Assembly: GCA_963805495.1 (NCBI GenBank)
Contig: CAWDUQ010000002.1
Coordinates: 806,001 to 870,000, forward strand
Direction of reading: 5' to 3'
DNA: 64,000 bases
DNA from: DAHUXD01 sp963805495
GTDB taxonomy: Bacteria > Acidobacteriota > Thermoanaerobaculia > UBA5066 > Gp7-AA6
In this document: positions 43,678 through 51,764 of the stretch, in pieces
Position numbering within the stretch: the first letter of the stretch is position 1
How the letters are laid out: each line of letters begins with the position of its first letter
Made by a program: the position numbers and the translations under genes
The notes under the pieces: model-generated
Seen by the model: only the letters and a program-made list of their open reading frames with translations
Databases searched by the model: none
Told to the model about the DNA's origin: nothing

Positions 43678-45114
43678 CTAGAAAGGCTGGCCCTGCGGCT
43701 CGGCCGCCGGCCCGCCAATGTAGTTGGCGAAGGTCATGTGGTCGCCGAGGAACACCAGGGGGAAGTCGCCGGTCGGGCCGTTGCGCTGCTTGGCGATGAT
43801 CACGTCCGCGATGCCCTTGCGCTCGGTGTCCCGGTCGTAGAGCTCCTCCCGGTAGAGGAACACCACGACGTCGGCGTCCTGCTCGATCGAGCCCGAGTCC
43901 CGGAGGTCGGCGAGTTGCGGCTTGCGCTGGTCGCCCTTGCGCGCTTCGGGCTGGCGCGAGAGCTGCGAGAGGGCCACGATCGGGACGCGGAGCTCCTTTG
44001 CGAGCAGCTTCAGCCCGCGCGAGATCATCGATACCTCCTGCGTACGATTGTCGAAACGGCCATGGCCCGCCATCAGCTGCATGTAATCGACGAGGAGGAG
44101 GTCGAGGCCCTTCTCGCGCTTCAAGCGCTGGGCCTTGGCCCGCATCTCGGGAACGTTCAGGAGGGCGCTGTCGTCGATGAAGAAGCGCGTCGCGTGGATC
44201 TTGGACTGGGCCAGGACGAGCCTCTGCATGGCCTCCTTGGACGCGAAGCCGTCGCGCACCTTCTTGGCGTCGACGTCCGCCTCCGAGCAGAGCACGCGAA
44301 AGCCCAGCTGCTCCTTGGACATTTCGAGCGAGAAGAACCCGACCGACCGGCCCTCGCGGATCGCGACGTGCTGGGCGATGTTGAGCGCGAACGAAGTCTT
44401 GCCGACCGATGGACGCGCCGCGATGATGATCAGGTCCGTGCCCTGAAGGCCGGACGTCATTCGGTCGAGCTCGGTGAACCCGGTGGCGAGGCCCGAGAGC
44501 ATTCCCTGGCGGCCGCGGGCGTCCTCGATGATCTCCAGGTTGTGGCGGACGACCTGGCCGATCGGCTCGAAGCCGCCCTTGATCGCGCCTTCCGCGATGT
44601 CGAAGATCTCGCCGGTGACCTCCCCGAGCAGCGCCTCCGCGTCCTGGTCGCCGGCGAGGCCGTCGCGAACGATCTTCTGCCCCGCCCGGATGAGCCGGCG
44701 GAGCGTCGATTTCTCCTTGACGATCCGGGCGTAGTGCTCGACGTTGCCGACGTCCGGAACCGCGTCGACGAGCGACGTCAGGTAAGCCGCCCCGCCCGCC
44801 TTCTCGATCGAGCCGGCGCGGTCGAGCTCTTCTTTCAACGTGATCACGTCGATCTCGGCCGAGCGCTGGGACAGCTCGATCATCGCGTCGTAAATGCGGC
44901 GATGGGTGTCCGGGAAGAAGTCGTCGCGGGTCAGGATCGGAATGACGAAGGAGAGCGCCGCGGAGTCGAGCAGGACCGCCCCGAGAACCGAGCGTTCGGC
45001 CTCGAGGTTCTGGGGCAGGGTCTTTTCAGCCGTGGCGGAGTCGAGCATTTCGGAAGTGGCCGCGATTCTGGTTCCCGCCTCGAGCGCTGTCAATCGGCTC
45101 CAGGATTTCCGCAT
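43678..45114 (-). CDS. dnaB: Replicative DNA helicase DnaB
   Basis: A 478-residue hexameric helicase. The N-terminal domain is PQNLEAERSVLGAVLLDS and FFPDTHRRIYDAMIEL; the linker contains EIFDIAEG; the ATPase has Walker A ARPSVGKTSFALNIA, Walker B DLLLVDYMQLM, and the arginine-rich QLSRQPEARKGDQRKP and DLRDSGSIEQDADVV segments. The start at 45114 is supported by GGGAGA 9 bases upstream; an internal ATG at 45048 lacks such a site. Its upstream region contains palindromes (45142-45173, 45210-45226). Confidence 0.95.
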   Translation of the reverse strand: MRKSWSRLTALEAGTRIAATSEMLDSATAEKTLPQNLEAERSVLGAVLLDSAALSFVIPILTRDDFFPDTHRRIYDAMIELSQRSAEIDVITLKEELDRAGSIEKAGGAAYLTSLVDAVPDVGNVEHYARIVKEKSTLRRLIRAGQKIVRDGLAGDQDAEALLGEVTGEIFDIAEGAIKGGFEPIGQVVRHNLEIIEDARGRQGMLSGLATGFTELDRMTSGLQGTDLIIIAARPSVGKTSFALNIAQHVAIREGRSVGFFSLEMSKEQLGFRVLCSEADVDAKKVRDGFASKEAMQRLVLAQSKIHATRFFIDDSALLNVPEMRAKAQRLKREKGLDLLLVDYMQLMAGHGRFDNRTQEVSMISRGLKLLAKELRVPIVALSQLSRQPEARKGDQRKPQLADLRDSGSIEQDADVVVFLYREELYDRDTERKGIADVIIAKQRNGPTGDFPLVFLGDHMTFANYIGGPAAEPQGQPF

Positions 45115-45141
45115 GCGCGTTTCTCCCGCGGCGAGGCGCGA

Positions 45142-45173
45142 CGACTGCGAAAAAAATATCTTTTCCGCAGTCG
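45142..45173. promoter_or_regulatory. AT-rich palindrome upstream of dnaB
   Basis: CGACTGCG (45142-45149) and CGCAGTCG (45166-45173) are perfect inverse complements; with one mismatch the arms extend through A/T runs around a TATC-containing core. It lies 27 bases before the dnaB ATG. CTGCGGAAAAG also occurs twice in direct orientation here on the minus strand. It could be an operator, an attenuator or an AT-rich promoter spacer. Confidence 0.45.
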
Positions 45174-45209
45174 CGAACTTTTCCGCAGCCTCATTGGGCC
45201 GCCGGGGGC

Positions 45210-45226
45210 CGGACAGATGATGTCCG
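45210..45226. promoter_or_regulatory. Small palindrome between dnaB and the PHP gene
   Basis: CGGACA and TGTCCG arms separated by GATGA, a perfect 6-bp inverted repeat with a 5-base spacer. It is the size of a dimeric repressor site. No regulator is assigned. Confidence 0.3.
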
Positions 45227-45234
45227 ATGGCGAT

Positions 45235-45321
45235 GGGGTCAGGTCTCGTTTTTTCGGATTTCGGGCGCGGTTCCCTTCGTCCACCGTGTGTCTGAAATCC
45301 GAAAAAACGAGACCTGACCCC
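45235..45321. repeat. REP-like element: 28-bp perfect inverted repeat
   Basis: Arms 45235-45262 and 45294-45321 are perfectly inverse over 28 bases, each beginning at its outer end GGGGTCAGGTCTCG followed by TTTTTTCGGATTTC, and are separated by 31 bases. The right arm ends exactly at the stop codon of the PHP gene. The outer motif resembles REP sequences tied to REP-associated tyrosine transposases in other bacteria, though none is in the window. It probably folds into a strong hairpin and could terminate the PHP transcript. Confidence 0.8.
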
Positions 45322-46140
45322 CTACGGCTTGCGCGCGCGCAGCGCCGCGAGCATCGCGGCGTCGCCGACGACGCCGCCCGGGCTCTTGCGACCCTCGAGA
45401 GTTCCGTGAAAGTCGGTCCCGGCCGTCGCGGCGAGGCGGAGCTCGCCGGCGAGCGCCGCGAACCGGCGCTCCTCGTCCGGGCCGTGATCGGGATGGAACA
45501 CCTCGATCGCGTCGAGACCTTCGGCGGCGAGCGCCCGAACGAGGGCGTCCGCGTTCTTGTACCAGACCGCGTGCGCGAGGGAGGAGACCCCGCCGGCGGC
45601 GCGGATGGCGCGGACGACGTCGACGGCCTTCCACTTCTCGTAGGCCACGTACCAGGGATGTTCCCTCCCGAGGAACTTCGCGAAGGCCTCGTCGTTGGAG
45701 GCCGCGTAGCCGGCCCGGATCAGGGCCCGCGCAAGATGCGGCCGCCCCCAGACGCCGTCGCCGACGTCTTCCCGGATCGCGTCGAGATCGATCGCGTATC
45801 CGTGCTCGACGAGCTTCGCCGCCATCCGCTCGCCCCGCGTGCGCCGCTCCTCCTGGCGGGTCGAGAGCTGCTCGTGGAGCGGGGCGTTGCCCTCGTCGAC
45901 GAATAGCGCCAGGATGTGGACGTCGTCCTGGCCACCCCACTCGGCCGAGATCTCCGCGCCCGCGATCAACTCGATGCCGCGCCGCGCGGCCTCCGCCCGG
46001 GCTTCCGGCAGGCCCTGAAGCGTGTCGTGATCGGTCAGGGCGAGGACGGCCACCCCCGCCTCCGCCATCCGGCCGACGAGAGCCGCCGGGGAGTCGAGTC
46101 CGTCGGACACGGTCGAATGGCTGTGGAGATCGACCTTCAT
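45322..46140 (-). CDS. PHP-domain phosphoesterase (RNase AM/YciV-like)
   Basis: A 272-residue PHP-fold metallo-phosphoesterase. The metal ligands appear in VDLHSHSTVSDG, ALTDHDTLQGL and IAGAEISAEWGG, with later ligands in SLAHAVWY and ATAGTDFHG. The order and length match the YciV/TrpH family, which in Escherichia coli removes 5' nucleotides from RNA fragments and also acts on 3',5'-bisphosphates. Its stop abuts the REP-like hairpin; folE diverges from it 161 bp away. Confidence 0.88.
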   Translation of the reverse strand: MKVDLHSHSTVSDGLDSPAALVGRMAEAGVAVLALTDHDTLQGLPEARAEAARRGIELIAGAEISAEWGGQDDVHILALFVDEGNAPLHEQLSTRQEERRTRGERMAAKLVEHGYAIDLDAIREDVGDGVWGRPHLARALIRAGYAASNDEAFAKFLGREHPWYVAYEKWKAVDVVRAIRAAGGVSSLAHAVWYKNADALVRALAAEGLDAIEVFHPDHGPDEERRFAALAGELRLAATAGTDFHGTLEGRKSPGGVVGDAAMLAALRARKP

Positions 46141-46182
46141 CGGTCGGGCATACTACCTCGTATAGAATCCCGGCTCCCGCGG

Positions 46183-46221
46183 CCGGAACGTCTCGGCCAA
46201 AACCGGAACGCTCGGCCAAAA
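46183..46221. repeat. Tandem repeat in the folE leader
   Basis: Two adjacent units: CCGGAACGTCTCGGCCAAAA (20 bases) and CCGGAACGCTCGGCCAAAA (19 bases). They differ by one T. They lie just upstream of the leader ORF in the folE promoter/leader region. They could be a duplicated protein-binding site. Confidence 0.6.
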
Positions 46222-46239
46222 GAGGACGAAGGAGCTCCC

Positions 46240-46305
46240 ATGGCCCGGAAATCTCGACAGACCGGGGCCGGCGCGAGGTCTGCGTTGAGAATCGCGGCGC
46301 GATGA
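46240..46305 (+). CDS. Possible 21-residue leader peptide overlapping folE
   Basis: ATG at 46240, preceded by GAAGGAG with 5-base spacing, encodes 21 basic residues (MARKSRQTGAG ... LRIAAR) and stops at TGA 46303-46305, which overlaps the folE ATG as ATGA. FolE has no ribosome binding site of its own, so it may be translated by coupling. Too short for family evidence. Confidence 0.5.
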   Translation: MARKSRQTGAGARSALRIAAR

Positions 46306-46901
46306 ACGAGCTCGGCGTTCCGACCCTGGCCGACACCGGCCGGATCCGCGACATCGCGTCGCACTTTCGACAGATCATCGAGCTGCTCGGGCTCGATCTC
46401 GCGGACCCCAACCTGGTCGAGACCCCCGAGCGGGTCGCCAAGATGTACCTCGAGCTCTTCGAGGGCCTGACCGAGGGCGCCGAGCCGAAAGTCACCTTCT
46501 TCCCCAACGACGAGGGTTACACCTCGATGGTGATGGAGAAGGACATCCCTTTCTATTCCCTGTGCTCGCACCACTTCGTGCCGTTCTACGGCCACGCGCA
46601 CGTGGCGTACATCCCGAACCAGTCGATCGTCGGGCTCTCCAAGATGGCGCGGATTCTCGAGTTCTACGCCCGTCGGCCGCAGCTCCAGGAACGGCTGACC
46701 GAGCAAATCGCGGGCTTCATGGCCGACAAGCTCGATCCGCAGGGCGTGATGGTCGTCGTCGAGGCGCGGCACCTCTGCGTCGAGATGCGCGGCATCAAGA
46801 AGCCCGGCGCCCTGACGGTCACCTCGGCGATCCGGGGCATCTTCAACACCCAGTCGGTGCGCGAGGAGTTCCTCGATCTGCTCAACCGCCGCCCCGGTTA
46901 G
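46302..46901 (+). CDS. folE: GTP cyclohydrolase I
   Basis: FolE converts GTP to dihydroneopterin triphosphate, the first step of folate synthesis. The 199-residue protein has the zinc ligands and active site in YSLCSHHFVPFYGHAHVAYI, the allosteric VGLSKMARILEFYARRPQLQ segment, and VVVEARHLCVEMRGIKKPGA with the third zinc ligand. Length and motifs are typical of type IA. Its stop is 9 bp from that of the convergent amidohydrolase. Confidence 0.95.
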   Translation: MNELGVPTLADTGRIRDIASHFRQIIELLGLDLADPNLVETPERVAKMYLELFEGLTEGAEPKVTFFPNDEGYTSMVMEKDIPFYSLCSHHFVPFYGHAHVAYIPNQSIVGLSKMARILEFYARRPQLQERLTEQIAGFMADKLDPQGVMVVVEARHLCVEMRGIKKPGALTVTSAIRGIFNTQSVREEFLDLLNRRPG

Positions 46902-46910
46902 CCCCGCCGA

Positions 46911-48221
46911 CTACGGACAGGCCTTGCCGGGCCCCCGGTAGACCGCTCCGCCCTTCATCACGAACGAGACGCGCTCGAGGGCCTTCACGTCCGCAATCGG
47001 GTCTCCGTCGACGGCGACGATGTCGGCCCAGGCCCCCGGCGAGACGACGCCGATCTGCCCGGCCATCCCGAGCATCTCGGCGGCGCGCGAGGTCGCCGAC
47101 TGGATCGCGGCCATCGGCGTCATTCCGGCTCCGACCATGAGGGCGAACTCCCGGGCGAGCGGCTCGTCCCAGGAAAAACTTCCGGCGTCGGTGCCGAACG
47201 CGATCTTCACTCCGGCCTTCACGGCCTTCCGGAGCGAGGGGCCGTGCACCTCGGCGCGCTTGCGGTCCTTCGCGCCGGCCGGAGTGCCCTCCGGCGCCCA
47301 CTCGTAGAAGTACGGCATCATCGTCGGACAGAGCCAGGTGCCCTGCCGGACCATCTGCGCCACGTCCTCGTCGGTCAGGTCGAGGCCGTGCTCGATCGAG
47401 TCACAGCGCCCGTCGAGCGCCCGGCGCATCCCGATGCCGTTGTAGGCGTGACAGGCAACCTTTCGGCCCCAGCCATGCGCCTCGTCGATGATCGCGGCGA
47501 GCTCCTCGGCCGTCAGCGTCGGCTGCGACACGAGGTTGCCCGCAGCGTCGACCCAGGAGCGGTGGTTCATGTAAACCTTGATCCAGTCCGCGCCGTTCGA
47601 GAGCTGCTCGCGCGCGGCCTTGCGGGCCTCGACCGGGCCGTCCACGAGCTGGGCGCCCTTCGGCAGGTCGAGGTCCGGCGAATAGCCGTCGAGCGAGTAC
47701 CCGCCCGTCGAGGAGATCGCCCGCGTGCACACGACCATCCGCGGTCCGGCGACGTACCCTTTCTCGATCGCCTGCTTGAGACCCACGTCGGCGTACCCGG
47801 CCCCCTCCGTCTCGACGTCGCGGACCGTCGTGAAGCCCTGCGCGAGCATCCGGCCCGCGAGCGCCGTGGCCCGGGCCGAGCGGAACGCCACCCCTTCCCG
47901 GAGGATGTTCATGTCGTAATCGTCCTCCTTCGGGTCGAGGAGGAGGTGGGTGTGGGCGTCGACCAGGCCCGGAAGGACGGTCGCCGCCGAGAGGTCGATG
48001 ACAGTCGCGCCGGCGGGCACCGCGTCGGCGCTCCAGGCAACGACCCGGTCGATCCGCCCGTCTGTCACGAGGATGGCCCGGTTGCGGCGGGGAGCCGACG
48101 AGGTCCCGTCGATCAACGTCCCGGCGTGGATGACCGTCTGTGCGGCGGACCGCGGCCCGGGTTGCGCGCCCAAAACGGCCGTAAGAAATAGCACGATAAA
48201 GGTTGATAGTACGAATTTCAT
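46911..48221 (-). CDS. Secreted amidohydrolase (imidazolonepropionase/prolidase-like)
   Basis: A 436-residue metal-dependent hydrolase with a signal peptide (residues 1-18, KFVLSTFIVLFLTAVLGAQ). The amidohydrolase fold is shown by LPGLVDAHTHLLLD (first metal site), WIKVYMNH (bridging lysine), ACHAYNGIGMRRAL and SIEHGLDL (histidines), and FGTDAGSF (aspartate). C-terminal MTPMAAIQSATSRAAEMLG is also typical. Relatives include Xaa-Pro or Xaa-Arg dipeptidases, often mis-named imidazolonepropionase. It starts 10 bp after the BtuF-like stop, using AGGTGAG as likely ribosome binding site. Confidence 0.85.
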   Translation of the reverse strand: MKFVLSTFIVLFLTAVLGAQPGPRSAAQTVIHAGTLIDGTSSAPRRNRAILVTDGRIDRVVAWSADAVPAGATVIDLSAATVLPGLVDAHTHLLLDPKEDDYDMNILREGVAFRSARATALAGRMLAQGFTTVRDVETEGAGYADVGLKQAIEKGYVAGPRMVVCTRAISSTGGYSLDGYSPDLDLPKGAQLVDGPVEARKAAREQLSNGADWIKVYMNHRSWVDAAGNLVSQPTLTAEELAAIIDEAHGWGRKVACHAYNGIGMRRALDGRCDSIEHGLDLTDEDVAQMVRQGTWLCPTMMPYFYEWAPEGTPAGAKDRKRAEVHGPSLRKAVKAGVKIAFGTDAGSFSWDEPLAREFALMVGAGMTPMAAIQSATSRAAEMLGMAGQIGVVSPGAWADIVAVDGDPIADVKALERVSFVMKGGAVYRGPGKACP

Positions 48222-48231
48222 TAGGAGTTAC

Positions 48232-48993
48232 TCACCTTTTAACTAATTTCATAAGGCTTCTGGCGGCGCGCAGGCCATCGATCGTCCGAATCCCATGCCA
48301 GCAGTAGTCGTCGCCCTCGACGAAGAGCCGCTGCGTATGCGTCCCGAAGAGCTTTTCGGCAAGGGCCGCGTGCTTTTCCTCGGAGAACGGATAGGGCTCG
48401 CTCGGGAAGATGTGGACCTCGGGCTCGCGGCCGAGGGCTTCCGGAGCATCCGTCGTCGGATACCGAATCGCCGAGTCCCCGAAGACGTTGACTCCGCCGG
48501 CCAGGCGGAGCAGATCGGCGACGTAGGTGTCGTCGGAGATCGTCATCCAGGGGTCCTTCCAGATCCAGTAGGCGTAACGAAACGGCGATCGCGCCGGCAA
48601 CCTTTCGAGACTCGCGATTTCGGCCTCGACCCGCGCGGCCAGCGCCTGCGCCTGATCGTTGGTTCCCAGGCGCACGCCCCACTGTCGAATCGCATGCGGC
48701 ACTTCGGCCACGGTCCTGGGGAGCGTGACGTCGACCTCGATTCCCGCGGCGCGCAGCGCCTCGACGTCCTCGAGACGGTTTTCCTCGGCGTTGGCGAAGA
48801 CGAGGTCCGGCTTCAGGTCCAGGATTCGGCCGATGTCGGGCGTCTTGGTGCCGCCGATCCGCGGAACGCCCCACAGGAGGCCCTTCGGGCGGGTACAGTA
48901 GCGGGTCACGGCGGCGAGCGACTTCAGCCCGCCGATCGAGACGAGCGTCTCGGTGATCGACGGGCAGAGGGAAACCACCCTCAGCGCCGGCAC
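48232..48993 (-). CDS. BtuF-like metal/cobalamin receptor without signal peptide
   Basis: A 253-residue periplasmic-binding-protein fold of the helical-backbone metal receptor family (BtuF/FepB). It begins directly with LRVVSLCPSITETLVSIGG and holds VPRIGGTKTPDIGRILDLKPDLVFA and DDTYVADLLRLAGGVNVFGD. BtuF-type proteins deliver vitamin B12 or iron siderophore to an ABC permease. No signal peptide is apparent, although an upstream start would overlap the divergent gene; the protein may be cytoplasmic. No permease, ATPase or TonB receptor is next to it. Confidence 0.82.
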   Translation of the reverse strand: MPALRVVSLCPSITETLVSIGGLKSLAAVTRYCTRPKGLLWGVPRIGGTKTPDIGRILDLKPDLVFANAEENRLEDVEALRAAGIEVDVTLPRTVAEVPHAIRQWGVRLGTNDQAQALAARVEAEIASLERLPARSPFRYAYWIWKDPWMTISDDTYVADLLRLAGGVNVFGDSAIRYPTTDAPEALGREPEVHIFPSEPYPFSEEKHAALAEKLFGTHTQRLFVEGDDYCWHGIRTIDGLRAARSLMKLVKR

Positions 48994-49004
48994 CCGCGCA
49001 GTCT

Positions 49005-50523
49005 ATGCCGGCTGGCTTCGCTACACTAAGCGGCAGTTTGGACGTCACCGCCAGGGACCTCGGCCTTCTGCTGCGCTCGCGGCATCCCCTCGTCATCTGC
49101 GAGACGGTCGAGGAACAGCGGTTCGAGGCCCTGGTGCGCGCGGTGTCGAGCCAGTTGACGATCCCGTTCTGGAGCTGGAGCGTGGCCAGCGGCCTCGCTC
49201 CGGCCCATCCGACCGACGCCGAGAAGTCGAAGGACCTCGCCTGGGCGCTGCGCCTGATCCGGCACGCTACGGGGGACGGGACCTGGCTGCTCAAGGACCC
49301 GATGCCGCATCTCGAGGCCGCGGCGACGCTGCGGCTCCTGAGGGAAACGGCCCAGGATTTCGCCGGCTCGGCCCGCACACTCGTCCTCGTCGGTCCCACG
49401 ATGCCTTCGAAGCCGGAGCTCGAGAATCTCCAGGTCCGGATCGAGTTCGCCCTGCCCGGCCCCGAGGAGCTGAGGGAGCTCCTCCAGAAGGTCATCCGGC
49501 GGACGACACGGGAAAACCCGACCGTTCGGGTCGCCCTGACCCGCGGCGACGCGGAGGGCATCGTGACCGACCTCCAGGGCCTCACCGTCTTCGAGGCCGA
49601 GCGCGCCCTCGCGCGGGCGATCGTCGAGGACAACGCCCTGTCGGTGGCGGACCGTCCCCGCATCCGGGAGACCAAGAAGGGTCTCGTCGAGAGCGGGGGC
49701 CTCCTGGAATTCATCGCGGCGCCCGAAGGGCTCGACGAGCTCGGCGGCCTCCGGAAGCTCAAGAAATGGATTGCCACGCGTCGGGTCGGGTTTCTTCCGG
49801 ACGCCGGCGACCGGCCGCTCGATCCGCCCAAGGGGATCCTGCTTCTGGGCGTCCAGGGCTGCGGGAAGAGCATCGCCGCCAAGGCCATCTCCTCGACCTG
49901 GGGGCTGCCGCTGCTCGCGCTCGACGCCGGAAAGCTTCTCGCGCCCTATATCGGGGAATCCGAGCGCAACCTCCGCGACGCCCTGCGGAGAGTCGAGCGC
50001 ATGTCGCCCTGCGTCCTGTGGATCGACGAGATCGAAAAGGCCTTCGTCTCCGCGCGCACCTCGGAGTCCGACGGCGGCGTCTCCAAGCGCCTCGTCGGAA
50101 CGCTGCTCACCTGGATGCAGGAGCGCGCGGCCCGCGTGTTCCTCGTCGCCACCGCCAACTCGGTCGCCGAACTGCCCCCGGAGTTCATGCGCAAGGGCCG
50201 CGTCGACGAGGTCTTCTTCGTGGACCTGCCGGACGCGAGCGCCCGCCGGGAGATCTTCCGCCTCCACCTCCTCCCGCCGCGGCGAGGACCCCGCGCATTT
50301 CGACCTCGAAAGTCTCGCGGCCGCCGCCGAAGGCTCCTCCGGGGCCGAAATCGAGCAGGCCGTCGTCTCGGCGCTCTACGAGGCGCGGGCCGGGCGGTTT
50401 CCTCTCGATTCCGCGGCCGTGGTCACCGCCCTGCGCTCGACGCGACCCCTCTCCGTCGTCCGCTCCGAGTCGATCAACGCCCTGCGCGCCTGGGCGGCGG
50501 GGCGGTGCGTGCCGGCGGACTGA
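49005..50523 (+). CDS. Ycf46-like AAA+ ATPase, frameshifted near the C-terminus
   Basis: An AAA+ protein of the Ycf46 family, best known from chloroplasts and cyanobacteria. The first 230 residues are a divergent domain that seems to be a nonfunctional ATPase-like fold. The second domain has Walker A LLLGVQGCGKSIAAKAI, Walker B SPCVLWIDEIEKAFV, sensor FLVATANSVAELPPEF and RKGRVDEVFFVDLP. Near 50270-50285 the frame changes by one base in CTCCCGCCGCGG: past it the lid reads GEDPAHFDLESLAAAAEGSS to the TGA at 50523. Joined length is about 505. One extra C is enough. The start ATG 49005 is close to the divergent BtuF-like gene; TTG at 49038 is possible. Confidence 0.82.
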
Positions 50524-50532
50524 CCGGGCGCC

Positions 50533-51699
50533 TCAGCAAACCTCGCGATACACGCCGAGGCAGCGCGCCGCGGAGAGCCGCCAGCTGAGGTGACCGACCT
50601 CCTCGGACGCCCGGCGCGCGAGGCGCCAGCGATACACCGGCGAATCGAGCAGAAAGAGAATCCGGCTCGCCAGCCCCGCCGCATCGCCCGGATCGGTCGG
50701 GACGACGCTCGAAACGACCTCCGTGACGCCGGCCTGCCGTGAAACGACGGCGGGCACTCCGGCGAGCGCCGCCTCCAGCACGGTGCGCCCGAACGGATCC
50801 GCCAGCGAGGGCAGAACGAAGACGGAGGCGCGGCGGTAGACCTCCGAGAGGCGCGCCGGCGAGAGGAACCCGGGAAAATGGACCCGATCTTCGATCCCGA
50901 GCTCGAGGGCGCGCGCCTTCAGAAACTCGAGGCGATCCCCCGTGCCCGCCACCAGGAACTCGGCCTCGGGACGCTTCCGGAGAACCTCGACGGCCGCCTC
51001 CAGAAAACAGCCCGGCCCCTTCTGGCGCGTCAGGCGCCCCGCGAACAGAACGAGGGGCCGGTCGTGCGGAAAGGCCCCTCCCGTCGGCGCCGACGTTCTC
51101 TCGATGGCGTTGTGGACCACCCGGATCTTCGCCTCGGCCACGCCGTAGCGCCGGCGGACGTTTCCCGCCGTCCTGCGCGAAACGCACACGACCCGGCTGG
51201 CCCGACGCAGGGCCTCCCGCTCGATCGTCGCGATGAACTCGTCGCCGGCTTCACCGCTGCGCGCAAACTCCGTGGAATGGACGTGCGCGACCCAGGGCTT
51301 GCCGGAGGATCGGTGGAGCTCGAGGGCCGCCGGAAAGCTCATCCAGTTGTGGGCATGGATCACATCGAAGTTTTCCCGAAGGCCGATCGGGCGGACGCGC
51401 CGCGCCAGCCGCAGGACCTCTCCGCGCGGGTCCGGGGGGCCCGCGCCTCGCGCACCGGCCGACGACCGCTCCTCGAGACGCACGATGCGAAAGCGGGTCC
51501 CCGGGGCGCCCACCGGGCCACGCACAGCCGGCACGACCGCCGCGGCATCCCCCGGAACCACGACCGAGATCCGGCAGCCGAGGCCGAGGAGCCCGCGCAC
51601 GAGCCCCTCGCAGGCGGGACCGAACGCTCCCCCGGGGCGGCGGGACTCCCAGCCGAGCATCAGGACGCGAGGAGGAGTGGGCCTTCTCACCGGATGCAT
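50533..51699 (-). CDS. GT4 family glycosyltransferase
   Basis: A 388-residue GT-B enzyme. The N-terminal half starts MHPVRRPTPPRVLMLGWES with the FDVIHAHNWMSFPAAL acceptor-side motif; the C-terminal half has PLVLFAGRLTRQKGPGCFLEA, FLVAGTGDRLEFL, and FPGFLSPARLSEVYRRASVFVLPSLADPFGRTVLEAAL with the EX7E signature (DPFGRTVLEA). It probably transfers a sugar to a lipid or saccharide acceptor, but the substrate is unknown. The reading frame continues open for 4 kb upstream only as a GC-rich shadow. It converges with the Ycf46-like gene at 9 bp. Confidence 0.85.
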   Translation of the reverse strand: MHPVRRPTPPRVLMLGWESRRPGGAFGPACEGLVRGLLGLGCRISVVVPGDAAAVVPAVRGPVGAPGTRFRIVRLEERSSAGARGAGPPDPRGEVLRLARRVRPIGLRENFDVIHAHNWMSFPAALELHRSSGKPWVAHVHSTEFARSGEAGDEFIATIEREALRRASRVVCVSRRTAGNVRRRYGVAEAKIRVVHNAIERTSAPTGGAFPHDRPLVLFAGRLTRQKGPGCFLEAAVEVLRKRPEAEFLVAGTGDRLEFLKARALELGIEDRVHFPGFLSPARLSEVYRRASVFVLPSLADPFGRTVLEAALAGVPAVVSRQAGVTEVVSSVVPTDPGDAAGLASRILFLLDSPVYRWRLARRASEEVGHLSWRLSAARCLGVYREVC

Positions 51700-51764
51700 A
51701 ATATCGCAATACGATACGATGGCGTCGCGCGAGACCCTGGCGCCACGGTGCGAACGGCTCGCGG

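Noticed and set aside
48994..49004. Possible cobalamin riboswitch before the BtuF-like gene
   Set aside because: Only about 11 bases separate it from the divergent gene, and no B12 box was seen nearby.
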